Below, piece by piece: positions 23,819 to 32,575 of a DNA stretch of 64,000 nt. This stretch comes from DATEOR01 sp035296905 (GTDB lineage Bacteria; Actinomycetota; Thermoleophilia; Gaiellales; Gaiellaceae). The stretch is from NCBI GenBank assembly GCA_035296905.1, contig DATHAA010000062.1, positions 1-64,000 of the forward strand, written 5' to 3'. Both the position numbers and the translations under genes were made by a program. The first letter of the stretch is position 1, and the number at the start of each line of letters is the position of its first letter. A model generated the notes under the pieces. That model was not told the DNA's origin, searched no databases, and saw nothing but the letters and a program-made list of their open reading frames with translations.

Positions 23819-25063
23819 GTGAAGGTCGAGACGACACCGTTCGCAACCATCGAAGCCGCCCTCGAGGACATCCGCGAGGGGAAGTTCGTCGTGGTCGTGG
23901 ATGCGGCCGATCGCGAGAACGAGGGCGACCTCACGATCGCGGCCCAGTTCGCCACACCGGATGCGATCAACTTCATGGCGACGCACGGGCGAGGCCTGGT
24001 CTGCCTGTGTCTCACCGAGGAGCGGTGCGAGGAGCTCGACCTGCGGCAGATGACGGACCGGAACGAGACGCCGTTCGGCACCGCGTTCACGATCTCCATC
24101 GAGGCGCGCGAGGGAGTCACCACCGGCATCTCGGCGCCCGACCGTGCACGCACGATCCAGGTCGCCATCGACGCGAGCAAGGGGCCCGCCGACCTCGTCC
24201 AGCCCGGGCACATCTTCCCGCTGCGCGCGCGGCGCGGAGGGGTTCTCCAGCGCGCCGGCCAGACCGAGGCCGCCGTCGACCTCGCGCGCCTCGCCGGCCT
24301 CAACCCGGCCGGAGTGGTCTGCGAGATCATGCGCGAGGACGGGACGATGGCCCGCGTGCCCGACCTGATCCCCTACTGCGAGCAGCACGGGATCAAGATG
24401 ATCACCGTCGAGGACCTGATCGAGTACCGCCGCCAGACGGAGAAGCTCGTCGAGCGGATGACCTCGGTGCGGCTCCCGACCGCGTACGGAGACTTCACCG
24501 CCGTCGCCTTCCGCGAGACCCTCACGGGCAAGCACCACGTCGCGCTCGTCAAGGGCGACGCCGAGGGCGAGGAGAACGTGCTCGTCCGGGTTCACTCCGA
24601 GTGCCTGACCGGCGACGTCTTTCACTCGCTTCGCTGCGATTGCGGCGAGCAGCTGGAGCTCGCGCTCGAGCGCATTGCCGCCGAGCCGTGCGGGGTCCTC
24701 CTCTACATGGCGCAGGAGGGAAGGGGTATCGGACTCCTCAACAAGCTGAAGGCTTACGAGCTGCAGGAGTCGGGGCTCGACACCGTCGAGGCCAACCTCG
24801 AGCTCGGCTTCGCTGCAGACCTGCGCGAGTACGGAATCGGCAGCCAGATTCTGTCCGACCTTGGGCTGACGACCATCCGCATCCTCACGAACAATCCGAA
24901 GAAGATGACCGGCATCGAGGGCTTCGGCCTCACCGTGGTCGAGCAGGTCCCGATCGAGGTCTCGCCCAACGCCGAGAACCGCGCCTACCTGGAGACGAAG
25001 CGCGAGAAGCTCGGCCACCAGCTCCACCACCAGGGTCTGCGCTTCGAGGAGTCGGATGGCTGA
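23819..25063 (+). CDS. ribBA: Bifunctional DHBP synthase / GTP cyclohydrolase II
   Basis: Supplies both riboflavin precursors: 3,4-dihydroxy-2-butanone 4-phosphate from ribulose 5-phosphate (N-terminal RibB, about residues 1-200) and the pyrimidine from GTP (C-terminal RibA). RibB shows VDAADRENEGDLT and MATHGRGLVC; RibA shows VRVHSECLTGDVF with zinc cysteines continuing in RCDCG, and YMAQEGRGIGL. From GTG 23819 it has 414 residues. ribH overlaps the end by 8 nt. Ribulose 5-phosphate supply links it to rpe and rpiA in this window. Confidence 0.95.
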   Translation: MKVETTPFATIEAALEDIREGKFVVVVDAADRENEGDLTIAAQFATPDAINFMATHGRGLVCLCLTEERCEELDLRQMTDRNETPFGTAFTISIEAREGVTTGISAPDRARTIQVAIDASKGPADLVQPGHIFPLRARRGGVLQRAGQTEAAVDLARLAGLNPAGVVCEIMREDGTMARVPDLIPYCEQHGIKMITVEDLIEYRRQTEKLVERMTSVRLPTAYGDFTAVAFRETLTGKHHVALVKGDAEGEENVLVRVHSECLTGDVFHSLRCDCGEQLELALERIAAEPCGVLLYMAQEGRGIGLLNKLKAYELQESGLDTVEANLELGFAADLREYGIGSQILSDLGLTTIRILTNNPKKMTGIEGFGLTVVEQVPIEVSPNAENRAYLETKREKLGHQLHHQGLRFEESDG

Positions 25064-25583
25064 GATTCAGCATGCGCCGGGCGAGCTCCGCATCCCCGAG
25101 GGGGTCGGAGTCGTGACCGGCTCGCCAAACGGCGCGCGGCGGGGGATCGGCGTCGTCGTCAGCCGCTTCAACGGGGACATCACGACGCGCCTCCTCGAGG
25201 GCGCATTGCAGACGCTCACCGAGGCGGGCGTGCCGCGCGAGCGGATCGATGTCATGCCAGTGCCCGGCGCCTTCGAGCTTCCTCTGGGTGCCATGGCGCT
25301 CGCGAAGACCCGCCGCTACGCCTGCATCGTCGCCCTCGGCTGCGTCATCCGCGGCGACACGCCGCACTTCGAGTACGTCGCCGGCGAGGCGGCAAGCGGG
25401 CTCCAGCTGGCCGGGCTCGAGACCGGCGTTCCCGTTTCCTTCGGTGTCCTCACGTGCGACAGCCGTCGGCAGGCCGAGGAGCGCGCAGGCGGGCCGCAGG
25501 GGAACAAGGGCTCCGAGGCGGCGCTCTCCGCGCTCGAGATGGCCGATCTGCTGACCCACCTTCGGCCGGCGGCCACTCCATAA
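25056..25583 (+). CDS. ribH: 6,7-dimethyl-8-ribityllumazine synthase
   Basis: Condenses the RibB and RibD products into the lumazine precursor; typically forms pentamers or 60-mer capsids. Motifs: VVSRFNGDITTRLLEGA, VPGAFELPLGAMAL, GCVIRGDTPHFEYV (catalytic His in HFE) and FGVLTCDS. At 175 residues it has about 20 extra N-terminal residues (MAEIQHAPGELRIPEGVGVV). It is the last rib gene; rpmB follows after 23 nt with its own promoter. Confidence 0.95.
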   Translation: MAEIQHAPGELRIPEGVGVVTGSPNGARRGIGVVVSRFNGDITTRLLEGALQTLTEAGVPRERIDVMPVPGAFELPLGAMALAKTRRYACIVALGCVIRGDTPHFEYVAGEAASGLQLAGLETGVPVSFGVLTCDSRRQAEERAGGPQGNKGSEAALSALEMADLLTHLRPAATP

Positions 25584-25591
25584 GCGCTGGC

Positions 25592-25597
25592 TATACT
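25592..25597 (+). promoter_or_regulatory. -10 element (TATACT) of rpmB
   Basis: TATACT, 9 nt before the rpmB ATG, within CTGGCTATACT. The same 11-mer precedes rpmF at 34153-34163. Confidence 0.55.
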
Positions 25598-25606
25598 GGC
25601 CGTCCG

Positions 25607-25798
25607 ATGTCGAAGGTCTGCTCAGTCTGCGGGAAAGCTCCCGCGTTCGGAAACAACAGGAGCCACTCGATGGTGGCCACGAAGCGGCGGTTCAACCCGA
25701 ACCTCCAGCGCGTCCGCATTCTCGTGAACGGGGTTCCGCGCCGGACCTATGTCTGCGCCCGGTGTCTCAAAGCGGGCAAAGTCCAGAAGGCCCTTTAG
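25607..25798 (+). CDS. rpmB: 50S ribosomal protein L28, zinc-binding form
   Basis: Large-subunit ribosomal protein. The 63-residue protein has CSVCGKAP at residues 5-12 and CARC near 51-54, two CxxC pairs that make the zinc-ribbon (C+) form. SHSMVATKRRFNPNLQRVRI is typical L28. ATG 25607 is supported by the TATACT element and by the normal L28 N-terminus. The fakA-like gene starts inside its last 37 nt. Confidence 0.95.
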   Translation: MSKVCSVCGKAPAFGNNRSHSMVATKRRFNPNLQRVRILVNGVPRRTYVCARCLKAGKVQKAL

Positions 25799-27327
25799 CT
25801 CTCGCGCGGGCGGCGTTGGCCGCTCTGGAGGCGAGCAGGGCCCGCATCGACGACCTGAATGTCTACCCGGTCCCGGACGGGGACACGGGCACGAACATGA
25901 CCGAGACCGCGCGTGCGGTCGTCTCGGCGCTCGACCGGGACCCCGGCGCTGACATCGTCCGCGCCGCCCTCATGGGCGCGCGCGGAAACTCGGGGGTCAT
26001 CCTCTCCCAGCTCGTCCGCGGCGCCGTCGAGGCTCTCGGGGACGAGAGCGAGACGGACGCGTCGGCGGTTGCCCGGGCTCTCCGCGGGGCGAGCGACGCG
26101 GGCTACGCCGCCGTCCGCAACCCACAGGAGGGGACGATGCTGACCGTCGCCCGCGAGCTCGCGGAGAAGGCGGAGGCGCTCGCGCCCTCTGATCCTCCGG
26201 TGACGGAGGCCCTCGCCGAGGTCGTGGCGCACGGCGAGCGGGCTCTCACTGCGACCACCGATCAGCTCGACATTCTCAGAGAAGCGGGCGTGGTCGATGC
26301 GGGCGGAGCTGGGGTGCTCGAGATCCTGCGTGGGATCGCGGCGCACGTTCGCGGCGAGCCGCTCCCCGAGCTCGAAGCGGTGACAGGCGGGATCCCACTC
26401 GAGGCCGTGCATCAGGAGCTGTCTCGCCACCGCTACTGCACGTCCTTCTTCGTCGAGGGCGAAACGATCGACCCCGAGGAGCTCGAGCGCGAGCTGACGA
26501 AGCTCGGCGATTCGCTCCTCGTCGTCGGCGGTCCGGGTGCGGTCAAGGTGCATGTCCACACGGACGAGCCCGGCGCGGCCCTCGCGCTCGCAACCGACCG
26601 CGGCGTGATCGCGGAGGTCGACATCAAGAACATGCATGTCCAGACCGCCGATCGCACCCAGCGGCTGGAGCGGGAGGCCGGTGTCACGGGCGCGGTCGCC
26701 GTCGTGTTCGGTGGAGGCAACCGTCGGCTCTTCGAGAGCCTGGGCGCATCCACCGTCGCGGGTGGCGAGACGATGAACCCCTCGACGGCGGACCTCCTCG
26801 CCGCGGTCGATGCGCTTCCCGAGTCAAGCGTTGTCCTCCTGCCGAACTCCAAGAACGTCGTCCTCGCCGCAGAGCAGGCGGCGGAGCAGAGCGGAAAGGA
26901 CGTGCGCGTGATCCCGACGCGGAGCCTGCAGTCCGGCCTCGGCGCCCTCGTCGCCTTCGACTCGTCCCGGCCGCTCGATGAGAACGTCGCCGAGATGGAA
27001 GAGGCTGCAGCCGCGGTGCGCGCCGGCTCCGTCGCGCGCGCCTCCCGCTCCGCCACGATCGGCGAGGTGGACGTGGCCGAGGGAGAATTTCTCGGTCTCG
27101 TGGACGGCGAGCCGGTCGTTTCGGGTGAGGCCCTCGAGCCTGTGGCGACCGACGTGGTCGCGCGCCTGGTCGGCGGCGGCGCGGACGTCCTCACTGTGCT
27201 GGTCGGTGACGGTGCGGGCGAGTCAGAGGCTGTCGTCGACGCGATCCGCGTCGCGCATCCGAGCCTCGAGGTCGAGGTGCATGAGGGCGGCCAGCCGCAT
27301 TACCCCCTTCTTTTCGCGGTCGAATGA
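25762..27327 (+). CDS. fakA: Fatty acid kinase subunit FakA / DAK2-domain protein (YloV family)
   Basis: ATP-binding kinase subunit that phosphorylates fatty acids held by a FakB (DegV) partner, feeding exogenous acyl chains into PlsX/PlsY lipid synthesis. The DAK2 domain is at the N-terminus with NVYPVPDGDTGTNM (near residue 33) and GARGNSGVILSQ. A middle domain and a C-terminal DegV-like region end in QPHYPLLFAVE, typical of YloV proteins. Starts are GTG 25762 (521 residues, overlapping rpmB by 37 nt) or TTG 25816; the helix before RARIDDLN favours the former. A FakB homologue lies two genes downstream, which supports the call. Confidence 0.85.
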   Translation: MSQSGQSPEGPLALARAALAALEASRARIDDLNVYPVPDGDTGTNMTETARAVVSALDRDPGADIVRAALMGARGNSGVILSQLVRGAVEALGDESETDASAVARALRGASDAGYAAVRNPQEGTMLTVARELAEKAEALAPSDPPVTEALAEVVAHGERALTATTDQLDILREAGVVDAGGAGVLEILRGIAAHVRGEPLPELEAVTGGIPLEAVHQELSRHRYCTSFFVEGETIDPEELERELTKLGDSLLVVGGPGAVKVHVHTDEPGAALALATDRGVIAEVDIKNMHVQTADRTQRLEREAGVTGAVAVVFGGGNRRLFESLGASTVAGGETMNPSTADLLAAVDALPESSVVLLPNSKNVVLAAEQAAEQSGKDVRVIPTRSLQSGLGALVAFDSSRPLDENVAEMEEAAAAVRAGSVARASRSATIGEVDVAEGEFLGLVDGEPVVSGEALEPVATDVVARLVGGGADVLTVLVGDGAGESEAVVDAIRVAHPSLEVEVHEGGQPHYPLLFAVE

Positions 27328-27330
27328 TCC

Positions 27331-27336
27331 GATACT
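27331..27336 (+). promoter_or_regulatory. -10-like element (GATACT) of the response regulator gene
   Basis: GATACT is 7 nt before ATG 27344. It could uncouple this gene from fakA. Confidence 0.4.
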
Positions 27337-27343
27337 GACGCGG

Positions 27344-27736
27344 ATGGCGACGGAGCCCATCGACGTCGTCCTCGTCGAGGACAACGACACATTTCGTCAG
27401 GCGCTCGAGCTCATGCTCGGCCTGACGCCCGACGTGCGCGTCGTCGCGGCGGTGCCCGATGGTGAAACGGCGCTCAGGGTCTGCCCGGGCCTCGCACCGG
27501 ACGTCGTGCTCGTGGACTACCGGCTGCCGGGGCTCGACGGGGTGGAGACGACCTCGGCGCTCCGCGCTGCGCTGCCCAAGACAGCGGTCGTCGTCCTGAC
27601 CGCGGCGGCCGAGCACGAGGAGATCCAGGCTCTCTACGACGCGGGGGCTGTGGCCTGTCTGACGAAGGACCGAGGAGTGGAGGACATCGTCGGGGCGATC
27701 CGGGAGGCGGCAGGGCGTGGCGCGGCTATCGGCTGA
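27344..27736 (+). CDS. Single-domain response regulator (CheY-like receiver)
   Basis: A 130-residue stand-alone receiver domain. Visible: the acidic pocket VLVEDND, phospho-acceptor Asp in VVLVDYRLPGLDG (near residue 59), conserved Thr in VVVLTAAAE and Lys in CLTKD. It lacks any DNA-binding or enzymatic output domain, so it must act by protein contact. No histidine kinase is nearby. It lies between fakA and fakB and overlaps fakB by 20 nt. ATG 27344 starts the domain; the open frame upstream is a shadow of fakA. Confidence 0.88.
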   Translation: MATEPIDVVLVEDNDTFRQALELMLGLTPDVRVVAAVPDGETALRVCPGLAPDVVLVDYRLPGLDGVETTSALRAALPKTAVVVLTAAAEHEEIQALYDAGAVACLTKDRGVEDIVGAIREAAGRGAAIG

Positions 27737-28604
27737 CTCGACGGCGATCGTTCTCGACTCCACGTCCGACCTGCCGGAGGGCCACGGCGGCCCGAGCTGG
27801 CGCGTCGTGCCCCTCTATGTGCGCTTCGGCGACTCAGAGGCAAAGCGCGAATACGTCGACATCTCGACCGCGGAGTTCTACCGCCTCCTGCGGGAGAGCG
27901 ACCAGCCGCCGAAGAGCGCGCAGCCCTCGCCCGCCGACTTCGCCGCGGTCTTCGAAAAGCTCTCAGAGTACGAGCAGATCCTCTGCGTCGTCCTCTCCGC
28001 GAAGCTCTCCGGCACCTCGGCGAGCGCCGAGCTGGCGGCGAAGGACTTCGGAGACAAGGTGCGCGTCATCGACTCCAGGGTCACCTCCGGAGGCACGGTG
28101 ATCCTCGCCGACGCGATCCAGCGGCGTCTCGACCGCGGCACCGACGATGAGGAGATCGACGCGCTCGTCGAGAGCTTCCGTCGCGATCGAGGACTCCTCT
28201 TCACCGTGGACACGCTCGAGTATCTCGTCCGCGGCGGGCGGGTCGGCAAGGCAGCTGGCCTGGCCGGGCAGCTCCTCTCCGTAAAGCCGATACTCGCGTT
28301 CGACGACGGCGAGGTGGCTCCCCTCAAGCGCGTGCGCGGCCGCTCGAAAGCCCTCGGCGAGCTGGAGGAGATCTTCCGCGCCTCGACGGAGGGCCAGGAC
28401 GACCCGAACCTCCACGTCGGCGTCGGCCACGCCGAGGCCAATGAGGACTGCGACGAGCTCGTTCGCAGGCTGAAGGATGCCCGGCCGAACGCATCGCTCG
28501 ACATCGTCACGACGCTCGGGCCGGTGATCGGCACGCACGGTGGGCCCGGCACACTCGGGCTCTTCTGGTTCTGGGACTCGCTGGCGCGCGCTCAGCCGCG
28601 GTAG
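27717..28604 (+). CDS. fakB: Fatty-acid-binding DegV family protein FakB
   Basis: Binds a fatty acid and presents its carboxylate to FakA. The 295-residue protein has the DegV fold markers IVLDSTSDLP at the N-terminus, SAKLSGTSASAELAA, VIDSRVTSGG, FTVDTLEYLVRGGRVGKAAG and LGPVIGTHGGPGTLG. GTG 27717 gives a 20-nt overlap with the receiver gene, suggesting coupled translation. Chain preference cannot be read from sequence. plsX and acpP, the downstream users of acyl-phosphate, are at 34367 and 35415. Confidence 0.88.
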   Translation: MARLSADSTAIVLDSTSDLPEGHGGPSWRVVPLYVRFGDSEAKREYVDISTAEFYRLLRESDQPPKSAQPSPADFAAVFEKLSEYEQILCVVLSAKLSGTSASAELAAKDFGDKVRVIDSRVTSGGTVILADAIQRRLDRGTDDEEIDALVESFRRDRGLLFTVDTLEYLVRGGRVGKAAGLAGQLLSVKPILAFDDGEVAPLKRVRGRSKALGELEEIFRASTEGQDDPNLHVGVGHAEANEDCDELVRRLKDARPNASLDIVTTLGPVIGTHGGPGTLGLFWFWDSLARAQPR

Positions 28605-28607
28605 ACT
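28602..28607 (+). promoter_or_regulatory. -10 element (TAGACT) overlapping the fakB stop
   Basis: TAGACT begins with the fakB TAG and is 6 nt before GTG 28614. Confidence 0.5.
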
Positions 28608-28613
28608 CGGCGC

Positions 28614-29051
28614 GTGGCTGCGGTCGACGCACTCAAGGACGTGCCGCTGCTCAGCTGTCTCAGTCAGCGCGAGCTAAAGCGCGTGGCGCGCAACGTTCGC
28701 GAGCAGAGCTTCGCGCCCGGGACGACGGTGATACGAGAGGGCAAGATGAGCGGGGTCGGATTCTTCATCGTCGTCGAAGGAGAAGCCGAGGTGAGCGCGG
28801 GCGGAGCCGGACTCGGCAGGCTGCATCCAGGCGATCATTTCGGCGAGCTCGCGCTCATCGGCAAGCGCGAACGCACGGCCACCGTTACCGCAGTCACTCC
28901 GCTCACCTGTCTCTTCATGGCGACCTGGGACCTGGAAGAGCTCGTCAAGTCGAGCCCGGAGACGGCATGGAAGCTCCTGCGCCATGTCGTCGATCTGCTC
29001 GCCGCCGAGCGAGAGCGCGCCGGCCAGGTCGCGTCCGCCACGCCTGGCTAG
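28614..29051 (+). CDS. Cyclic-nucleotide-binding (Crp-like sensor) domain protein
   Basis: A 145-residue protein consisting of one cNMP-binding domain: LSQRELKRVARNVREQSF, a beta-barrel with GFFIVVEGEAEV, and the phosphate-binding cassette HFGELALIGKRERTATV. The cassette has Gly-Glu and Arg at the usual positions, so a cyclic nucleotide ligand is plausible. There is no helix-turn-helix after the C-helix, so it is not a DNA-binding CRP. It may regulate a partner, perhaps the adjacent fatty acid kinase, but that is inference. Confidence 0.85.
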   Translation: MAAVDALKDVPLLSCLSQRELKRVARNVREQSFAPGTTVIREGKMSGVGFFIVVEGEAEVSAGGAGLGRLHPGDHFGELALIGKRERTATVTAVTPLTCLFMATWDLEELVKSSPETAWKLLRHVVDLLAAERERAGQVASATPG

Positions 29052-29060
29052 ACGCCCCTC

Positions 29061-29951
29061 GTGAATCACGTCGCTCACTGGGACGGCGTCGAACCATACC
29101 GCCGCGAGACCGGGCACCTCGCCGCCGACTGGTATGACCTCGGCCGCGCGGCCGGCTGTGTCTTCGTCGGCCTCAAGCGCATCCGCATCGACCCCGGCAA
29201 GTGGTCGACGGCCGCGCACGCCGAAGGGGCGGAGGAGGAGATCTTCTTCGTCCTCCGCGGCTCCGGGATCTCGTGGCAGGACGGGGAAGTCTTCGAGGTC
29301 GGCCAGGGCGACGTGCTCGCCCACCTGCCGGAGAAGCACGCGCACACGCTGCGTGCGGGGCCCGAGGGGCTCGATGTGCTCGCCTACGGGCAGCGGAAGA
29401 AGCAGGGAAACACCGTGCTGCCGCGTGCCGGCGTCGCCTGGATGCACCCCAGTTGGGTCGACGTCGGCGGGGCGCATCCCTGGGAGCGCGAAGCTGCGAT
29501 CGGCGAGCCCGACGTTGGCCAGGTCTCGCCGCGTCCCGGCCGGATCGCCAACATAGACCAGGGCATCCGGTGGGAGCTCGGCACGGGCGCGATCGACCTG
29601 AACGTTGGCGACGTGATTGGCTCGGTCGAGACCGGCCTTAGCCACATGACCATCTCGCCGGGCCGTGAGGGCTATCCGCCTCACTGCCATGCTGCGGAGG
29701 AAGAGCTCTTCGTGGTCCTCGAGGGATCGGGACAAGTCGCGCTCGGAGACGAGAGCGCCGAGGTCCGGCGAGGGAGCGTCGTCTCGCGGCCCGCAGGCAC
29801 CCGCGTCGCGCACTCGTTTCTCGCGGGGGAGGACGGCCTCGTCTACCTCGCCTACGGGACGCGGGAGCCGAACGACGTCGTCTACTACCCACGCACGGAT
29901 GAGATCAGGTTCCGCGGGGTCGGCGTGACGCTCCCCGCAGGCAGCCGTTGA
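29061..29951 (+). CDS. Bicupin protein of unknown function
   Basis: A 296-residue protein with two cupin domains. The N-terminal cupin has AAHAEGAEEEIFFVLRGSG, where only one His of the usual His-x-His remains. The C-terminal cupin has PPHCHAAEEELFVVLEGSG with both His and the Glu, so it probably binds the metal. Similar bicupins include dioxygenases and sugar isomerases; no substrate can be assigned. GTG 29061 is 9 nt after the cNMP gene. The preceding stop reads TAGACG, a weak -10 form at the leaderless spacing. Confidence 0.75.
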   Translation: MNHVAHWDGVEPYRRETGHLAADWYDLGRAAGCVFVGLKRIRIDPGKWSTAAHAEGAEEEIFFVLRGSGISWQDGEVFEVGQGDVLAHLPEKHAHTLRAGPEGLDVLAYGQRKKQGNTVLPRAGVAWMHPSWVDVGGAHPWEREAAIGEPDVGQVSPRPGRIANIDQGIRWELGTGAIDLNVGDVIGSVETGLSHMTISPGREGYPPHCHAAEEELFVVLEGSGQVALGDESAEVRRGSVVSRPAGTRVAHSFLAGEDGLVYLAYGTREPNDVVYYPRTDEIRFRGVGVTLPAGSR

Positions 29952-29994
29952 CGTCCGGACCCGGGCGTATGCTCCAGGGGTCCTGGCCCTCTTC

Positions 29995-32061
29995 GTGAGT
30001 TCGCGCCCTGCGCTGGCCGGCTTTGCTGGCATGGACCAAGGTGCGCCGAAGCCGAGACGGGTGGACGTCGAGGACCGGCGCGTGGAGTCCCTGTCCGGCG
30101 TGGGCCCGAAGATCTCCGATCGCCTGGCCTCGCTGGGGATCGAGACCCTCCGCGATCTCGTCGAGCACATCCCGCGTGCCTACCTGGACTGGGACGAGGC
30201 GGCGAGCTTCGCCGACCTACCCCTCGGGGAGGAGGCGACGGTTCGCTGTAAGCTCGCGCGCATCCGTGTGCGGCCGACGCGGCGGCGGAACCTCAAGGTC
30301 GTCGAAGGCGTCGTCGTGGATTCCGCCGGCGTCGAGGAGAAGGTCGTCTGGTTCAACCAGGCGCACCTGGCGAAGCTCGCACCCGGCACCGAGCTCCTTC
30401 TGCACGGGACGCGCGACCTGAAGGGATTCAAGGTGGCGCGTCACGAGCTCGGGGGTGCCGGCGTGCACACGCTCGGACTCGTCGCCGAGTACCCCGCCAC
30501 CGAGGCTCTGCCCTCCTACCGCATCCGCGCGCTGGTCGAGGCCGCGCTCCCGCTTGCACGTCGCATGCCGGACGCGCTCCCGGCGGAGCTCCGCGCTCGC
30601 GAGCGCCTGCCGCTCCGGGCCGATGCCATCGCCGCCGTGCACCGCCCCGAAAGCCTGGAAGACGCCGAGGCTGCCCGCGCTCGCCTCGGCCTCGAGGAGC
30701 TCCTCCTGCTCCAGCTCGGCTTTGTCCGCCGTCGCGAGGCGCTCGCCCAGGAGGCGCGCGCGAGGGCGCTCGGCAAGCCGGGGGAGCTCCTCAACCGCTA
30801 CCGGCGCGTGCTCCCGTTCACGCTCACCCCCGAGCAGGAAGAGGCGATCGCCCAGATCGACGCCGATCTCCGCGGCGAACGGTCGATGCAGCGGCTCCTG
30901 CAGGGCGACGTGGGGTCGGGCAAGACCGTCGTCGCCCTCTACGCCCTCCTGCGCGCCGTTGAGCGCGGGAAGCAGGGGGCACTCATGGCTCCGACCGAGA
31001 CCCTCGCCGAGCAGCACTTCCTCACCCTGGAGCCGATCTGCGCCGAGCTCGGAGTTCGTGTCTCGCTGCAGACGGGCTCCGTGAAGCACGATCTCGAAGG
31101 CGCGCAGATCCTGGTCGGGACGCATGCGCTCATCCAGGAGGGCGTCGCGCTGGACGACCTGGCGGTGGCCGTGATCGACGAGCAGCACCGTTTCGGGGTC
31201 GAGCAGCGCCGCGCGCTCGCGGAAGGCCGTTCTGCTCATGTCCTGCACATGACGGCGACGCCGATCCCGCGAACGCTTGCGCAGACCGTCTACGGCGACC
31301 TCGACGTCACGGAGATCGCCCGGCCGCCGCGCGGTCGCCAGCCGGTCATCACGAGCTGGGTCTCGCACGAGCGGAGCGCCGAGGCCTACAAGCGCCTCTG
31401 CCGCCACCTCGACGACGGGCGCCAGGCCTATGTGGTCTGCCCGCTCGTCTCAGAGTCGGAGACAATCGAGGCGCGCGCCGCCGAGCAGGAGGCCGAGCGC
31501 CTGCGGAGCGCCGAGCTCCGCGGCTATCGCGTCGGCTCCCTGCACGGACGGCTGCGGCCCGCGGACCGGCGCGCGCTGATGGACGAGTTCAAGCGCGGCG
31601 AGCTCGACGTCCTCGTGGCGACCACGGTGATCGAAGTCGGCGTCGACGTTCCCAACGCGACGATCATGATCGTCCAGGAGGCCGATCGCTTCGGCCTCGC
31701 GCAGCTCCACCAGCTGCGCGGACGAGTCGGTCGCGGCGCCGAGCAGTCGTACTGCCTCCTCGTCTCTCGTCCGAAGGACGAGCTCACCGAGGACGCGCAG
31801 CGGCGCCTGCAGGCGCTCGTAGACACGAACGACGGGTTCGCGCTCGCCGAGGTCGATCTCGAGCTCCGGGGCGAAGGGCAGCTCCTCGGCACGCGCCAGT
31901 CGGGGCTGAGCGACCTGAAGTTCGTCCGCCTCGCGCGGGACCGGAAGCTCATCGCCCAGGCCAGGGAGTGGGCCGAGCGCCTGGCGGCGGAGGACGGAGA
32001 GATGCTCACCCCGCTCCTCGAGGAGGCCCAGCGCATTGAGGATCATCGCGGGTTCGCGTAA
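29995..32061 (+). CDS. recG: ATP-dependent DNA helicase RecG
   Basis: Remodels stalled forks and branch-migrates Holliday junctions. The 688-residue protein has an N-terminal wedge/OB region, Walker A QGDVGSGKTVVAL (near residue 302), DEQH box IDEQHRFGVEQR, TATPIPRTLAQ and the C-terminal motifs VATTVIEVGVDVPNA and QLRGRVGRG. The start may be GTG 29995 or ATG 30031; the first 20 residues are not conserved, so this is undecided. rsmD starts inside its last 26 nt. Confidence 0.95.
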   Translation: MSSRPALAGFAGMDQGAPKPRRVDVEDRRVESLSGVGPKISDRLASLGIETLRDLVEHIPRAYLDWDEAASFADLPLGEEATVRCKLARIRVRPTRRRNLKVVEGVVVDSAGVEEKVVWFNQAHLAKLAPGTELLLHGTRDLKGFKVARHELGGAGVHTLGLVAEYPATEALPSYRIRALVEAALPLARRMPDALPAELRARERLPLRADAIAAVHRPESLEDAEAARARLGLEELLLLQLGFVRRREALAQEARARALGKPGELLNRYRRVLPFTLTPEQEEAIAQIDADLRGERSMQRLLQGDVGSGKTVVALYALLRAVERGKQGALMAPTETLAEQHFLTLEPICAELGVRVSLQTGSVKHDLEGAQILVGTHALIQEGVALDDLAVAVIDEQHRFGVEQRRALAEGRSAHVLHMTATPIPRTLAQTVYGDLDVTEIARPPRGRQPVITSWVSHERSAEAYKRLCRHLDDGRQAYVVCPLVSESETIEARAAEQEAERLRSAELRGYRVGSLHGRLRPADRRALMDEFKRGELDVLVATTVIEVGVDVPNATIMIVQEADRFGLAQLHQLRGRVGRGAEQSYCLLVSRPKDELTEDAQRRLQALVDTNDGFALAEVDLELRGEGQLLGTRQSGLSDLKFVRLARDRKLIAQAREWAERLAAEDGEMLTPLLEEAQRIEDHRGFA

Positions 32062-32575
32062 GGGCTCGCGGATATTCGCGCCCAAGGGCCGCGAGGTGAG
32101 GCCGACCGGCGACCGCGTCCGCGAGGCCATGTTCAACCTCATCGGGTCGGTCGACGGGGCCGACGTGCTCGACCTCTTCGCCGGCACCGGGGCGCTCGGG
32201 CTCGAAGCGCTCTCGCGCGGGGCGGCGAGTGCGGTCTTCGTGGACTCCGATGACGTGGCGGCGGAAACCGTCGTCCGCAACGTGGAGAAGCTCGGCCTCG
32301 ACGGCGCACGCGTGTACCGCGAGGACGTGGGTCGCCGACTGTCGGCCGATGCCGCGTCGGGCAGGCGTTACGATCTCGTGCTGGTCGACCCGCCCTACCG
32401 CATGCTCTCGAAGTTCCTGCCCATGCTTGCGACCCACCTGCCCTCCGTCGTCGCCCCCGACGGCCTCGTCGTCGTCGAGTCCGAGGCGAAGGAGGAGCCC
32501 GAGCTTCCGCTGCCGCTGCGGACGAGCCGCCGCTACGGCTCGACTCGCGTGAGCCTCTTCGAGGGGACCGAGTGA
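32036..32575 (+). CDS. rsmD: 16S rRNA guanine-966 N2-methyltransferase RsmD
   Basis: SAM-dependent methylation of G966 in 16S rRNA. The 179-residue protein starts MRIIAGSRKGSRI and has RPTGDRVREAMFN, the SAM-binding DLFAGTGALGLEALSRGA and the catalytic VDPPY. TTG 32036 gives the canonical N-terminus and a 26-nt overlap with recG. It ends with a GTGA overlap into coaD. The recG-rsmD-coaD order is common in Gram-positive bacteria. Confidence 0.95.
   Translation: MRIIAGSRKGSRIFAPKGREVRPTGDRVREAMFNLIGSVDGADVLDLFAGTGALGLEALSRGAASAVFVDSDDVAAETVVRNVEKLGLDGARVYREDVGRRLSADAASGRRYDLVLVDPPYRMLSKFLPMLATHLPSVVAPDGLVVVESEAKEEPELPLPLRTSRRYGSTRVSLFEGTE

Noticed and set aside
21186..23819. FMN riboswitch for the rib genes
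   Set aside because: No leader is long enough: the rib genes overlap or are separated by at most 16 nt, and no RFN element is visible.
23582..25030. 482-codon open frame on the minus strand opposite ribBA
   Set aside because: Antisense shadow of a well-supported riboflavin gene.
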